Counted from the stretch's first letter, positions 1 through 8,203 are shown. The stretch is 37,474 bases of DNA from Candidatus Saccharimonadota bacterium (GCA_003231925.1 QIKK01000083.1:1-37474), one strand, 5' to 3'. Numbers and translations: made by a program. Notes: generated by a model from the letters alone, not told the origin.

Positions 1-28
1 GGTATATTCTTAATAACTTATCTATAAT
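1..28. repeat. Terminal direct repeat (left copy)
   Basis: These 28 bases are identical to 37447-37474. This is what is expected of a circular molecule, or a circularly permuted or terminally redundant phage genome, assembled with a short overlap. The CCCGTAAA/TTACGGG motif family continues across the junction, which supports true continuity rather than chance. Whether the repeat is a biological terminal redundancy or an assembly overlap cannot be told from sequence alone. Confidence 0.9.
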
Positions 29-148
29 AATAATAATATATATATACAAGTTAAGCAACTGTGATTATATGGCTATAAATGGTAAAAGGTATTTATAGAA
101 TAGTTTAGGGTCGTTTTACCCGTAAACCCGTAAACATTTGTCTTTTAA

Positions 149-162
149 TTGACACCTGTCAA
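149..162. promoter_or_regulatory. Palindromic operator candidate TTGACA-cc-TGTCAA
   Basis: This is a perfect 6-bp inverted repeat with a 2-bp centre, about 26 bp upstream of the -35 of the terminase promoter. That is a typical size and position for a dimeric regulator site. The left arm reads as a -35 consensus, but the nearest TATGAT (165-170) is only 10 bp away, so this is unlikely to be a promoter. No regulator is identified for it. Confidence 0.4.
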
Positions 163-187
163 GTTATGATGTGTTGAAAAAACCATG

Positions 188-216
188 TGGACAGAGAGCA
201 TGTGTGTTGGTATAAT
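188..216 (+). promoter_or_regulatory. Late promoter upstream of terminase (extended -10)
   Basis: TGGACA at 188-193 (five of six matches to TTGACA), a 17-bp spacer, then TATAAT at 211-216 with TG at 208-209 forming an extended -10. The predicted transcript start falls at about 223-224, which is the A of the ATG of the terminase small subunit. The mRNA would therefore be leaderless or nearly so. No other equally good promoter is seen at the head of the plus-strand operon. Confidence 0.6.
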
Positions 217-223
217 TTGGGTA

Positions 224-685
224 ATGAAAAGACCAGTAGGGAGACCGACAAAATATAATAAAGGGATGATTGATAAAATTCAAGAGTATTTAGATGTGTA
301 TCAAGATGAAGAAAGGCAAGTTTTAAAACAGTCAAGTGAGAAGTATGAAATGTTTGATACTAAACTTACAGTTAAGCTTCCAACCATTGAAGGATTTGCT
401 CGATTTGTAGAAGTAAATAAGGACACACTTTATGAATGGAGGCAACAACATAAAATTTTTTCCGACTCTTTAGAAAAAATCCTTATAGAACAACAGGAAA
501 GACTCATCAATAATGGTTTGTCTGGTGACTATAATTCAACGATTGCAAAACTAATACTTTCAAGCAATCATGGTATGGTAGAAAAGAAAGAAACTGATTT
601 AACTTCAGGAGGAAAACCACTTAATATAAATCTCTCAAGTGAGATAGTAAAAAGAGATGATAAATCTACACGAAGCACAAAGTGA
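224..685 (+). CDS. terS: Terminase small subunit (DNA-packaging, DNA-recognition)
   Basis: The protein is 153 aa and starts MKRPVGRPTKYNKGM. The GRPTKY opening is common in small terminase subunits and precedes a helix-turn-helix-like segment (about residues 45-75, including FARFVEVNKDTLYEWRQ). The subunit recognises phage DNA and loads the large subunit. ATG 224 is preferred over upstream in-frame ATGs (185, 200) because those would lie inside the promoter and because the family begins close to the GRPTKY motif. It is the first gene of the plus-strand operon and overlaps the large terminase gene by 29 bp. The family call rests on motif and position. Confidence 0.75.
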   Translation: MKRPVGRPTKYNKGMIDKIQEYLDVYQDEERQVLKQSSEKYEMFDTKLTVKLPTIEGFARFVEVNKDTLYEWRQQHKIFSDSLEKILIEQQERLINNGLSGDYNSTIAKLILSSNHGMVEKKETDLTSGGKPLNINLSSEIVKRDDKSTRSTK

Positions 686-2039
686 ACTTGCTAAAAATAC
701 AGCGAGATATAAAGTATGGCGCGCAGGCAGAAAAACAGGTAAATCTGTTTATGCGACAGAGGAGCTAAAAGGCTGTGCTGTCTTAAAAGACGATGCAAGA
801 GCATTATATATAGCAACAACACAAGGACAGGCACGGGATATTGTTTGGCGACCACTTAAAAAGGAATTTATAAATGCGGGAGCAAAAACTAATGAGTCAT
901 TGTTGGAAATAGAAACACCAAATAAGTTTGGCACTAAGAGTTTAATTAAATTAACCGGTTGGGAAAGTATTGATAGAGTGCGTGGTCAAAGTTTTGACCT
1001 TATTATCATAGATGAGTTAGATTCTATTTCAGGATTTTTACAAGAGTTTCAGGAAACAGTAAAGCCACTTGTACTTGATAGAAAAGGAAAGATTATTTTT
1101 ATTGGTACGCCAAAGGACAGTAACTCTAATTTACAATCATTAAAAGACACTTACGAAAATGATGATGAGTGGGATTTTTTTCATTCTACATCTTATGAAA
1201 ATCCTTATATTGACTCTAAAGAAATAGATAAAGAAAAAGAAGCACTAAGTTTACAATCATTCAGACAGGAATGGTTAGCAGAATATGGAGATGGAAGTAC
1301 AAGACTTTTTGACCCAATAGCTGTTGCTGACATGTTTAAAATAGAATTGTCTGACAATGATGACATAAAGTATTTGACTGTTGATCCCGCAGGAGCTGGT
1401 AAAGACACTACTGCGTGGGCTATGTGGACAGGACATGAAGTATGGCTATCACAAGATAATGGGCTTAGAAGCGATGATATAGAGGATAAGATACTAAAGT
1501 CAGAGGTAAAACATAGTATTCCACGACAAAACATAGCTATTGACGGTGTTGGACTTGGTGACTCAATTGGTGACAGGGCAACTCTGGGAGGAATAACTAT
1601 CTTCAAAGGTTCATTCTCGCCCATAAAGACTGACAAGGATATTTCAAAAGCAATAGAAACGCCAATAAAACAATTGAAATATACAGAGTCAAAGTTTCTA
1701 AACTTGCGTGCTCAGACATATTTTGCATTGGCAAGAGCAATTCAAGAGCGAACCATAAAAGTAAACTGTAGTGTTGAGCAAGCCGAAATGATTAAACGTG
1801 AATTGAATGCTACAGTTGAAATGGAGGATACGAGAAAGATACAGATAATTCCAAAAGATGAGATACAAAGAATTGTAGGACACTCGCCAGATTTAGCTGA
1901 CGTTCTAGCAATTAGAATGTATTGGGATATTATAGGAAGTGTATCACCAATTCAGGAACTACCAAAAGAGCTAATACAAAAACTTGAGATGCAGTTTGCA
2001 AGGACACGAAGTAATCGTAAAGCTAATTCATCACAATGA
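657..2039 (+). CDS. terL: Terminase large subunit (packaging ATPase-nuclease)
   Basis: The 460-aa protein has both expected domains. The ATPase has a Walker A-like GRKTGKS at residues 24-30, Walker B DLIIIDE at 114-120 and a FIGTP coupling motif at 148-152. The RNase H-like nuclease has acidic residues in TVDPAG (Asp243), AIDGVG (Asp296) and HSPDLADVLAIR (Asp412, Asp415). The protein pumps DNA into the prohead and cuts it into genome units. Length is normal for the family. It overlaps the small subunit gene upstream, and its TGA overlaps the ATG of the next gene. Confidence 0.93.
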   Translation: MINLHEAQSELAKNTARYKVWRAGRKTGKSVYATEELKGCAVLKDDARALYIATTQGQARDIVWRPLKKEFINAGAKTNESLLEIETPNKFGTKSLIKLTGWESIDRVRGQSFDLIIIDELDSISGFLQEFQETVKPLVLDRKGKIIFIGTPKDSNSNLQSLKDTYENDDEWDFFHSTSYENPYIDSKEIDKEKEALSLQSFRQEWLAEYGDGSTRLFDPIAVADMFKIELSDNDDIKYLTVDPAGAGKDTTAWAMWTGHEVWLSQDNGLRSDDIEDKILKSEVKHSIPRQNIAIDGVGLGDSIGDRATLGGITIFKGSFSPIKTDKDISKAIETPIKQLKYTESKFLNLRAQTYFALARAIQERTIKVNCSVEQAEMIKRELNATVEMEDTRKIQIIPKDEIQRIVGHSPDLADVLAIRMYWDIIGSVSPIQELPKELIQKLEMQFARTRSNRKANSSQ

Positions 2040-2443
2040 AAATAAGTAAAAAATATCCACCAAATTATAGGCAGGTTGTAGACATTCTCGGAGCTGATGA
2101 CACAACTGTGTATTGCTATGGTGATACTATTTACAATCCTAACAATATAGAAATAACACCAGATATTGAAGTACATGAAGAAGTGCATAGTAAACAGCAG
2201 GGGGATAACCCGGAGTTGTGGTGCTTGAAGTATCTCAACGACAAGGAGTTTAGACAGCAATCAGAAGTTGAAGCGTATGGCGCACAATATTTTTTTGTAA
2301 AGAACCATCTTGGTGGTGGTAAGATGTTGGAGTGGTTATTGGACAAGCTTGCTGATGAATTGTCTAGTTCGTGTTATAATTTAGATATTAACCAAGCACA
2401 AGCAAAGTCAAAAATTCGCAATGAAGCAAAGAAAGGTAATTGA
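2036..2443 (+). CDS. Putative HExxH zinc metallopeptidase-like phage protein
   Basis: This 135-aa protein carries HEEVH (about residues 44-48), a classical HExxH zinc-binding and catalytic motif. About 30 residues later comes EVEAYGAQYFF, whose glutamate could be the third ligand as in gluzincin-type peptidases. The phrase W..KYL.D..FR...EVEAY is familiar from small unnamed phage proteins with HExxH. The gene sits between terminase and portal and is joined to both neighbours by overlaps, so it is co-translated with head genes. A role in prohead maturation or in cleaving a host target is possible but not shown. No signal peptide is seen. Confidence 0.6.
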   Translation: MKISKKYPPNYRQVVDILGADDTTVYCYGDTIYNPNNIEITPDIEVHEEVHSKQQGDNPELWCLKYLNDKEFRQQSEVEAYGAQYFFVKNHLGGGKMLEWLLDKLADELSSSCYNLDINQAQAKSKIRNEAKKGN

Positions 2444-2573
2444 ATACTCTACTAACTTTTTTGTCAGGGATAAACACCCAACAAAATTGTATTTGTATGT
2501 ATTTGATTATAAATTTAATTTTTATGGTAAATGGGCAAAGACTATTAACAGTTTTCTTAGAAAGGCGGAATAA
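2421..2573 (+). CDS. Small basic protein, unknown function
   Basis: A 50-aa frame starts MKQRKVIEYSTN and ends FLRKAE. It overlaps the end of the HExxH gene by 23 bp and stops 3 bp before the portal start. It is rich in Lys, Tyr and Phe and has no transmembrane segment. It fills an otherwise empty gap between two essential genes. AAAGGCGG at 2561-2568, within its end, acts as the ribosome-binding site for the portal gene. I do not recognise the family. Confidence 0.5.
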   Translation: MKQRKVIEYSTNFFVRDKHPTKLYLYVFDYKFNFYGKWAKTINSFLRKAE

Positions 2574-2576
2574 AAT

Positions 2577-4391
2577 ATGGATGACAACAATTCAATAGGA
2601 GAAATAGTGCGAAAAATGGAGTCTAACTATCTTAGTGGTGAGTCTAAAATATCCAAGTATGTAATATTCAATCTTAATGAAAACATTGAAAAGATTTACG
2701 CTTACTTAAACTCTGTACCAGTATCAGGAAAGTACGATGCTAATAATGATGAAAAACCATTTATAAATATTGTGGTATCTGCTCGTAATATATGGATGCG
2801 TGCGACAGATATAGACACGAGTTGGATAAAGATACGTCCGACAACATCAAAACAATTTATAACTGCGCTTGTTGCTACAACTAAAGTGCAAGATTGGATG
2901 AAAAAAACATTCTTTGCTAATTTTCTTAACGATTGGGGACGAATACTTGCTGGGTACGGGTCATGTATTACAAAAACAGTACGCAACAGTGATGGACTAC
3001 ATTTAACAACAATTCCTTGGAATAGCATCATTTGTGATGCCGTTGATTTTGATGCAAATCCTAAAATAGAAATATTAGAACTGACTGAAGGTGAACTACG
3101 CAGGAGAGTAAAAACACACAAGTATGACAAAAAAGCAGTTGAAGAACTTATTGGTTCACAAAAAACAAGAGAAACTATTTCAGGCGTTAAAAAAGACAGT
3201 AAAAGTGACTATTACAAGCTATATGAAATACACGGAGAACTATCAAAGTATCTTTTGACAGACAAAGATAAAGACAAAGATGAGTTTGTACAACAAATGC
3301 ATGTAATATCTTATGTGTCTAATGGAAGTAATAATAAAGAGTATGATGACTTCACATTAGTACAGGGTCAGGAAGACAAAGACCCATATAGAATAACTCA
3401 TCTTATTAAAGAAGATGGACGTTCACAATCAATTGGTTCTGTTGAGTCACTATTTCAAACACAATGGATGGAAAATCACTCTATACTCGCACAAAAGAAA
3501 CAACTTGACCTTGCTTCTAAACTTTTCTTTCAAACATCAGACCCAAAGTATGTGAGTGTAAATGTGATTAACGATATAGAAAACGGTGACATTTTACATC
3601 ACACATTAAATCAGCCACTTACGCAAGTAAATAATGGGTCACACGATATAAGCTCACTACAAAACTTTTCTGCCTATTGGAAGTCAAGAGGAAATGAAAC
3701 AGTTGGAATATCTGAAGCAATGCTTGGAGCTTCTGCTAAGAGTGGTACTGCATGGAGACAAACAAAAGCATTACTTAATGAGTCATACAATTTATTTAAA
3801 TTGATGACACAAAATAAAAGCAATAGTCTAAAAATGATGTTTCGTGAGGATATAATTCCATTCATAAAAGAGACTGAGTTAAATAATTCAAAAGAAATAG
3901 AAGTTATTTTGGATGCTTACGATATTAAACAGTTTGATACTAAATATTTAACAGCAGAAGCGAATAGACGTTTTAATGACTCTGTAATAGAGTCGGCGTT
4001 GACAGACAAAGATATGCCAATGATGGAAGCTGTCCAAGCTCAAGTACAAGGAGAACTTAACGACATGGGAGATAAGCGGTTCTTAAAACCATCGGAAGTA
4101 CCTAATGTTGTATGGAAAGAAATGCTTAAAGATATTGAATGGGAACTTGATATAGATATAACCGGGGAAGCAAAAGATACACAAGAAGCTATGGCAACAC
4201 TCAATACAGCATTGCAAACAGTTATGATACCTGGTTATGCTCAGAATGAGGAAGCAAAGATGATTGTAGCAAAGATTTTGGGAATGACGGGTGTGATTTC
4301 ACCGCTTGAACTTACAGGTATACAGGGACAACCAGCGCAGGCACCACAGCCTGCACAGGTTCCACAGGTCGGCGCTGGTATACCACAGTGA
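2577..4391 (+). CDS. Portal protein
   Basis: This 604-aa protein directly follows terminase and precedes a scaffold-like gene, the standard position and size for a portal. The N-terminal half has the mixed alpha/beta pattern of portals (for example WGRILAGYGSCITKT followed by TIPWNSIICDAVDF, the wing/clip region). The middle contains SEAMLGASAKSGTAWRQTKALL (about residues 383-404), of the kind seen before the long portal stem helix. The C-terminus is a Pro/Gln-rich tail (about 583-604). It forms the dodecameric ring at the capsid vertex through which DNA passes. A Shine-Dalgarno-like AAAGGCGG lies 8 nt upstream of the ATG. No single signature motif exists for portals, so position weighs heavily. 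Confidence 0.82.
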   Translation: MDDNNSIGEIVRKMESNYLSGESKISKYVIFNLNENIEKIYAYLNSVPVSGKYDANNDEKPFINIVVSARNIWMRATDIDTSWIKIRPTTSKQFITALVATTKVQDWMKKTFFANFLNDWGRILAGYGSCITKTVRNSDGLHLTTIPWNSIICDAVDFDANPKIEILELTEGELRRRVKTHKYDKKAVEELIGSQKTRETISGVKKDSKSDYYKLYEIHGELSKYLLTDKDKDKDEFVQQMHVISYVSNGSNNKEYDDFTLVQGQEDKDPYRITHLIKEDGRSQSIGSVESLFQTQWMENHSILAQKKQLDLASKLFFQTSDPKYVSVNVINDIENGDILHHTLNQPLTQVNNGSHDISSLQNFSAYWKSRGNETVGISEAMLGASAKSGTAWRQTKALLNESYNLFKLMTQNKSNSLKMMFREDIIPFIKETELNNSKEIEVILDAYDIKQFDTKYLTAEANRRFNDSVIESALTDKDMPMMEAVQAQVQGELNDMGDKRFLKPSEVPNVVWKEMLKDIEWELDIDITGEAKDTQEAMATLNTALQTVMIPGYAQNEEAKMIVAKILGMTGVISPLELTGIQGQPAQAPQPAQVPQVGAGIPQ

Positions 4392-4412
4392 TAATAGTTA
4401 AATAAATAAATT

Positions 4413-4970
4413 ATGACGGAAGAAACAAACCTTTTAGTAAAAAAAGACGATGTTAAAATCATTAAAGCAATCTTCAAGGATAACGAAGACTTATTGAAAG
4501 CCATGCGAGCTGTTATGTTAGACATAAAACCTACAGAAAGTGAGAAGTCTAATGTTAAAACAGCATTCGCAAATACAGAACTTTATAGGGTAATAAGTGA
4601 GCGTTTTTATCCAACACTTGAAGCTAGTAAAGATGCACCGATAGGACAGATACAAGACGTATGGCTTGGTGCTGAAACAATGGTGTTTGCACAACACAGA
4701 GACACTGTACAGCAAGCAATAGGGTACAAGGAGCGTGCAATAAAAATGCTTACTCTTGGATTGGCATTATTACTTAACCCAGACGGAGAAAAACCACGGA
4801 CAAAGTTTGTACCAAGTGAAGTAGTTAATGATCCGCTTGCAATAGAACTGCAAACACGGAATATGTATATAAAATTAATTGACACTCAATTAATGCACTT
4901 GTGGATTATTGCAGAGCAAGCAAGTGACGATAAAAAGGAAGAAAACAAAAAGAAGAATAGCACACAGTAA
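4413..4970 (+). CDS. Hypothetical protein between portal and scaffold
   Basis: A 185-aa, mostly helical protein with an alternating charged N-terminus (MTEETNLLVKKDDVKII) and a Lys/Glu-rich C-terminal tail (about 172-185). It has no transmembrane segment or signal peptide. It lies between portal and scaffold genes, so a minor head or assembly role is likely but not demonstrated. The ATG is preceded only by an AT-rich TAAATAAATAAATT stretch without Shine-Dalgarno bases, a pattern shared by several genes of this operon. Confidence 0.6.
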   Translation: MTEETNLLVKKDDVKIIKAIFKDNEDLLKAMRAVMLDIKPTESEKSNVKTAFANTELYRVISERFYPTLEASKDAPIGQIQDVWLGAETMVFAQHRDTVQQAIGYKERAIKMLTLGLALLLNPDGEKPRTKFVPSEVVNDPLAIELQTRNMYIKLIDTQLMHLWIIAEQASDDKKEENKKKNSTQ

Positions 4971-5036
4971 AAAAAGTGTGATATAGTTATAAGCAATTGA
5001 CACTAAAGTCTTTAAAAAGAAATAATAGACAAAACT

Positions 5037-5621
5037 ATGGAAAATGAATTAGATGACTTCGACATCGAAAACGAAGAGGAAGACATCGAGGAAGAAGCTG
5101 ACACCGAAGAGGAAGAAACTAAAGAAGAAGCCGAGGAAGAAGCTGACACCGAGGAAGACTCTGATGAATTAGAAACATTACGCAAAGAAAACAAAACACT
5201 ACAAGCTCAAAAGGCTAAGTGGCGTGATAAAGCTAATAAACCTGTAGAGGTTAAAACTGAAGAGAAAGAGAAAGAGAAAGTTGACTCTAGCGAACCTACT
5301 CTTTCCAGTACAGATTTGCTATCACTTTTGGAAGCAAAGATAACGAATGAAAAAGACGTAGAACTTGTGACAAAAGACGCACAACTTCTAGGTGTTTCTA
5401 TTTCTGAAGCTCTTAAGAACGACATTGTCGTTGAAAAGTTAAGAGTTATAAATGAAAAAAGAAACACGGCCGACTCCACAAACACTCGTACTACTCGAGC
5501 TGGAAATAAAGGTATGTCTGATACTGAACTTATCAAAAAGGTTAATGCTGGATACATTCCAGAACCTGGCACAAAAGAAGCTGAACAGCTATTCTTGGCA
5601 AGACGTAAAGGACTAGAGTAA
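5037..5621 (+). CDS. Capsid scaffolding protein
   Basis: The 194-aa protein begins with about 45 residues made almost entirely of Glu, Asp and Ala (EEADTEEEE occurs as an internal repeat). A coiled-coil heptad stretch follows (ELETLRKENKTLQAQKAKWR, about 43-62), then a polar middle and a short basic C-terminus (ARRKGLE). Acidic, highly helical proteins immediately before the major capsid gene are typical tailed-phage scaffolds, which template prohead assembly and are then lost or degraded. The internal DNA repeat (near-identical Glu-rich units around 5086-5115 and 5138-5160) shows expansion by slippage. Confidence 0.75.
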   Translation: MENELDDFDIENEEEDIEEEADTEEEETKEEAEEEADTEEDSDELETLRKENKTLQAQKAKWRDKANKPVEVKTEEKEKEKVDSSEPTLSSTDLLSLLEAKITNEKDVELVTKDAQLLGVSISEALKNDIVVEKLRVINEKRNTADSTNTRTTRAGNKGMSDTELIKKVNAGYIPEPGTKEAEQLFLARRKGLE

Positions 5622-5631
5622 ATATACGGCG

Positions 5632-5659
5632 GGAACCATTAAAAAATTAACACGGTTCC
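5632..5659 (+). promoter_or_regulatory. Hairpin in the scaffold-capsid intergenic region
   Basis: GGAACC at 5632-5637 can pair with GGTTCC at 5654-5659 across a 16-nt A-rich loop. It ends 35 nt before the first possible in-frame capsid start. A few T residues follow, so it could be a weak attenuator, an mRNA processing site that raises capsid expression, or a structure guiding unusual initiation of the capsid gene. Confidence 0.4.
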
Positions 5660-5694
5660 TTTACAATTAAATATTGTAAACACTACGAAAGCTT

Positions 5695-6561
5695 ATATTT
5701 AACACAAAAAGCACATACAGTCAGCGCGACAAATACTTCAAGTCACAATTTGATATTGTTCTTAGGAACGCTATTATTGCCGAGAAGATTTGTAAAGTTG
5801 ACCGTTCAGACCTTAAAAGAATTCAAAACCCATACGGAAACCAAATTACTGCGACAATTCAAGCAGTTGCTGGTACGTACTCTGTAACAGCATGGACAAT
5901 TACAGATGAAGCACTTACTGTAACTGATGAAGTAAACTTTTCAGAGCATATCTTTGCTCACGAAGAGTATTTTTCACAGTTTAGTTTGTCACAATCTCGT
6001 ATTGACGAAATGATGTACGGAGTTGCTTATGGTATTGATAAGTTTGTTCTTAACAATCTTACAGAAGATGCAACTGGTGCATACACAACTCCGGTTGGAG
6101 GATTTACCACTGCATCTAATATCAACACAATCTTTGCTAACTTACGTTCAAAGGTTGGTGGATACCAAAACAACTTCAATGGAATGGGAAACAAACTATT
6201 TGTTGTTCTTGAAGCAGCAGATATGGTTGGTGTAACTATTGCAGGAGCTACTAACGGATTCAATTCTTCAGACTCTGTTCTTAAAAACGGACAAGTAGGA
6301 AGTTGGATGGGAGTAGACATCTTTGAAGTACAAGACGGAACGTTTGTTAATGCAACACTTGGTACTACTACAGTTACCAATTCTGGACATCGAGTATTTG
6401 GTGTAAAGAACGCATCAACATACGCTTCACCACGTGGACTCCAAATGGAGGAAAAAGGTGTATCAGGTAAAACTGGTAAGGAGATTGTAGTCTTTGGACT
6501 CGTAGGATTCAAACTATGGGCGCAAAAGGCAGGAATCACCGTTGATATTACGATTTCCTAA
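5695..6561 (+). CDS. Major capsid protein (start codon uncertain)
   Basis: The frame opens after a TAA at 5677-5679 and runs to 6561. From about 5701 the protein already has capsid character: NTKSTYSQRDKYF, then DIVLRNAIIAEKICKVDRSD, IQNPYGNQITATI, LTVTDEVNFSEHIF, and later YGIDKFVLNNL and NKLFVVLEAADM. The C-terminal half (VSGKTGKEIVVFGLVGFKLWAQKAGITVDI) matches the P-domain ending of HK97-fold capsid proteins. No ATG, GTG or TTG exists in frame before TTG 5986, and starting there would remove about a third of the fold. The annotated start is ATA 5695, the first table-11 alternative start; ATT 5755 is another. A shift from the frame containing ATT 5672 is also possible (VNTTKAYI then TTTAAC). 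Identity is firm, start is not. Confidence 0.8.
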   Translation: MFNTKSTYSQRDKYFKSQFDIVLRNAIIAEKICKVDRSDLKRIQNPYGNQITATIQAVAGTYSVTAWTITDEALTVTDEVNFSEHIFAHEEYFSQFSLSQSRIDEMMYGVAYGIDKFVLNNLTEDATGAYTTPVGGFTTASNINTIFANLRSKVGGYQNNFNGMGNKLFVVLEAADMVGVTIAGATNGFNSSDSVLKNGQVGSWMGVDIFEVQDGTFVNATLGTTTVTNSGHRVFGVKNASTYASPRGLQMEEKGVSGKTGKEIVVFGLVGFKLWAQKAGITVDITIS

Positions 6562-6568
6562 TATCTAT

Positions 6569-6646
6569 CTCGTAGAACTTAATAATGTTCTACGAGGGTA
6601 TGGGTAGGAAACTCCCGTCGGTTTTCTCCCTTTATCCTCGTAGAAC
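6569..6646 (+). promoter_or_regulatory. Mutually exclusive hairpins after the capsid gene
   Basis: CTCGTAGAAC (6569-6578) pairs perfectly with GTTCTACGAG (6587-6596) over an 8-nt loop. A second identical CTCGTAGAAC occurs at 6637-6646, so the middle strand can pair with either arm. This three-part arrangement is that of an attenuator or antiterminator, or of a stabilising structure at the 3' end of the abundant capsid transcript. There is no strong poly-U run after either hairpin. Confidence 0.55.
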
Positions 6647-6659
6647 TAACACAAATATT

Positions 6660-7121
6660 ATGACAGCAAAAAAGGCGGCAACCGCACCTGTAAAAACTCA
6701 GGTTGAGAAAGAAAAAGAAGTAGCACAAGTAGAAGCTCGTGCAAAACAAGCAGATAGTGTACTTGCTCCTGTAGTAAAAGTATCTAAGGCGGATACTTCT
6801 GATATTGAAGTAGAAGACCCAGAACTTCTTATGCCTAAGGAACTACCACTTGTAATAAAACCTAAAGGTGGAAAGTGGAAAAATGATGAGCAGGTAGCAT
6901 ACGCTAAGGTACTTAATGCTTACGCATATAAGAACCCAAAGAAGTGGAAAGCTAATAAAATAAATCCAAAAACATTGGATGAAATCCCAAATACTTCTAA
7001 AAAAGATATTTGTATAGAGCAACTTGCAAAGCTAGAAAAGCATCCTGAACTGTTTGAACAGTTTACGGGTAATAGACTTGGTGACAAAATCTCTTACAAA
7101 AATCAATTAATGGAAAATTAA
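6660..7121 (+). CDS. Hypothetical head-associated protein
   Basis: The 153-aa protein has an Ala/Lys/Val-rich, low-complexity N-terminal third (MTAKKAATAPVKTQVEKEKE). A folded-looking C-terminal part follows, with short charged motifs (KWKNDEQVAYAKVLNAYAY, then KDICIEQLAKLEKHPELFEQF). An in-frame start at 6585 exists, but it lies inside the hairpin after the capsid gene, so ATG 6660 is chosen. No family is recognised. Its position directly after the capsid gene suggests a head or connector role. Confidence 0.65.
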   Translation: MTAKKAATAPVKTQVEKEKEVAQVEARAKQADSVLAPVVKVSKADTSDIEVEDPELLMPKELPLVIKPKGGKWKNDEQVAYAKVLNAYAYKNPKKWKANKINPKTLDEIPNTSKKDICIEQLAKLEKHPELFEQFTGNRLGDKISYKNQLMEN

Positions 7122-7137
7122 AAGTTAACAATACTAT

Positions 7138-7503
7138 ATGGCACAAGCACAAAACTTAAACATACTGCCTACAGTAGATGGTAGCTCTGTAACACAGGCT
7201 ACAAGCCGTACTACTGGTGTGACATTGAATGCTTCAGCAGGAGTTATTACAACTAACAATGCGAGTCTTGCAGCAGAAGCAACAGCAGACTTCACTGTTA
7301 CTAACTCTGAAGTTGGTGTGAATGATGTTGTTGCTGTATCAATTCGTTCTGGCTCAAATGGTGGAGGAACTATCGTATCTGTATCAACAGTTGCAAACGG
7401 TTCTTTCAAAGTTAGAGTATACAACGGAAACGTAGCAGCAGGAACAGCAGAAACAGGAGCAATCCTAATTAACTTTGTTGTAGTAAACAAAGCTATTAAA
7501 TAG
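7138..7503 (+). CDS. Virion decoration/structural protein
   Basis: The 121-aa, beta-rich, Ala/Ser/Thr/Val-rich protein contains VTQATSRTTGVTLN...GVITT, then ADFTVTNSEVGVNDVVAVSI and GSFKVRVYNGNVAAGTAE. This is the pattern of a widespread small phage structural protein usually found next to capsid genes. It is probably a capsid decoration or fibre subunit; whether it binds capsid or tail cannot be seen here. No Shine-Dalgarno lies upstream of the ATG. Confidence 0.65.
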   Translation: MAQAQNLNILPTVDGSSVTQATSRTTGVTLNASAGVITTNNASLAAEATADFTVTNSEVGVNDVVAVSIRSGSNGGGTIVSVSTVANGSFKVRVYNGNVAAGTAETGAILINFVVVNKAIK

Positions 7504-7560
7504 TTTCTTAACTCCGTTTTAGACGGGAAAGACGGGGATTAACAAATTAAATAAATTATT

Positions 7561-8202
7561 ATGCAATATCTAAATGGAACAACCTCGCAAATTGTAAAAG
7601 CTACACAGGGGACTCTTTATGGAATAATCGTAAACTCACATGCAAGTGGAACAATACGCTTTAACGACGGAGCGTCTGGCACTACATCAGCAGGAGTAAA
7701 GGCAACTGGGACACTAACAGCATCTGGTACATTCTCTAATGGCGACACTATAACAATAGGAGATGTTACTTATACAATGCGTACAGCATTGACAAGTCCG
7801 GCAGTTAAAAATGAAATACTTATAGGTGCAGCGGCACTTAACTCTCTTGATAACATTAAACTTGCAGTAAACGCTGGCTCTGGCGAGGGTACCAATTATT
7901 CAACAGGAACTGTAGCCAATCCAAAAGTAACAGCAACTACAAATACAGACACGACTCAAGTTGTAGAAGCTCGTGATATAGGTACTGACGGAAATTCTAT
8001 AGTGACTACAGAAACAGGTACTAACTCCGCATGGGGCGCCGCAACACTAGAAAGTGGTGCAGAGTCTTCTTTACTAATAATAAACACATATACATTTCCA
8101 ACAGGTTCAACATCATTGGTGTTTAATGCAGGAATAGACTTCCACTCTGCGTTGTATGTATCTAAGGGTGGAACTATAGATTACACACTAATCTACGAAT
8201 AA
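7561..8202 (+). CDS. Virion surface protein with tail-type beta domain
   Basis: This 213-aa protein has short flanks (MQYLNGTTSQIVK and the C-terminal SGAESSLLIINTYTFPTG). Between them is an insertion-like domain (about residues 50-165): GDTITIGDVTYTMRTAL, NEILIGAAALNSLDNIKLAV and GTVANPKVTATTNTDT. That domain recurs in many phage structural proteins, where it sits on virion surfaces as a mobile module. The flanks without the domain resemble a small decoration protein related in style to the preceding gene. It stops 1 bp before the next ATG. Confidence 0.6.
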   Translation: MQYLNGTTSQIVKATQGTLYGIIVNSHASGTIRFNDGASGTTSAGVKATGTLTASGTFSNGDTITIGDVTYTMRTALTSPAVKNEILIGAAALNSLDNIKLAVNAGSGEGTNYSTGTVANPKVTATTNTDTTQVVEARDIGTDGNSIVTTETGTNSAWGAATLESGAESSLLIINTYTFPTGSTSLVFNAGIDFHSALYVSKGGTIDYTLIYE

Positions 8203-8203
8203 C

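Larger units (their letters stand above)
1..223. promoter_or_regulatory. Right half of the intergenic control/origin region
   Basis: No credible gene lies here. It continues the region that begins at 36795. It starts with an AT-rich tract of TAA/ATA repeats (about 20-50), an easily melted stretch. Two CCCGTAAA motifs follow in tandem (119-126 and 127-136), the same element that is repeated at 37269-37448. A perfect palindrome TTGACA-cc-TGTCAA lies at 149-162, and a promoter with extended -10 lies at 188-216 just before the terminase gene. The layout suggests combined replication and transcription control; the function is inferred. Confidence 0.6.

Noticed and set aside
149..170. Promoter TTGACA with TATGAT
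   Set aside because: Spacing is only 10 bp, too short for a sigma-70-type promoter. The TTGACA is better explained as half of a palindrome.
185..223. Longer start of terminase small subunit at 185 or 200
   Set aside because: These start codons lie within the promoter, and the family begins near GRPTKY.
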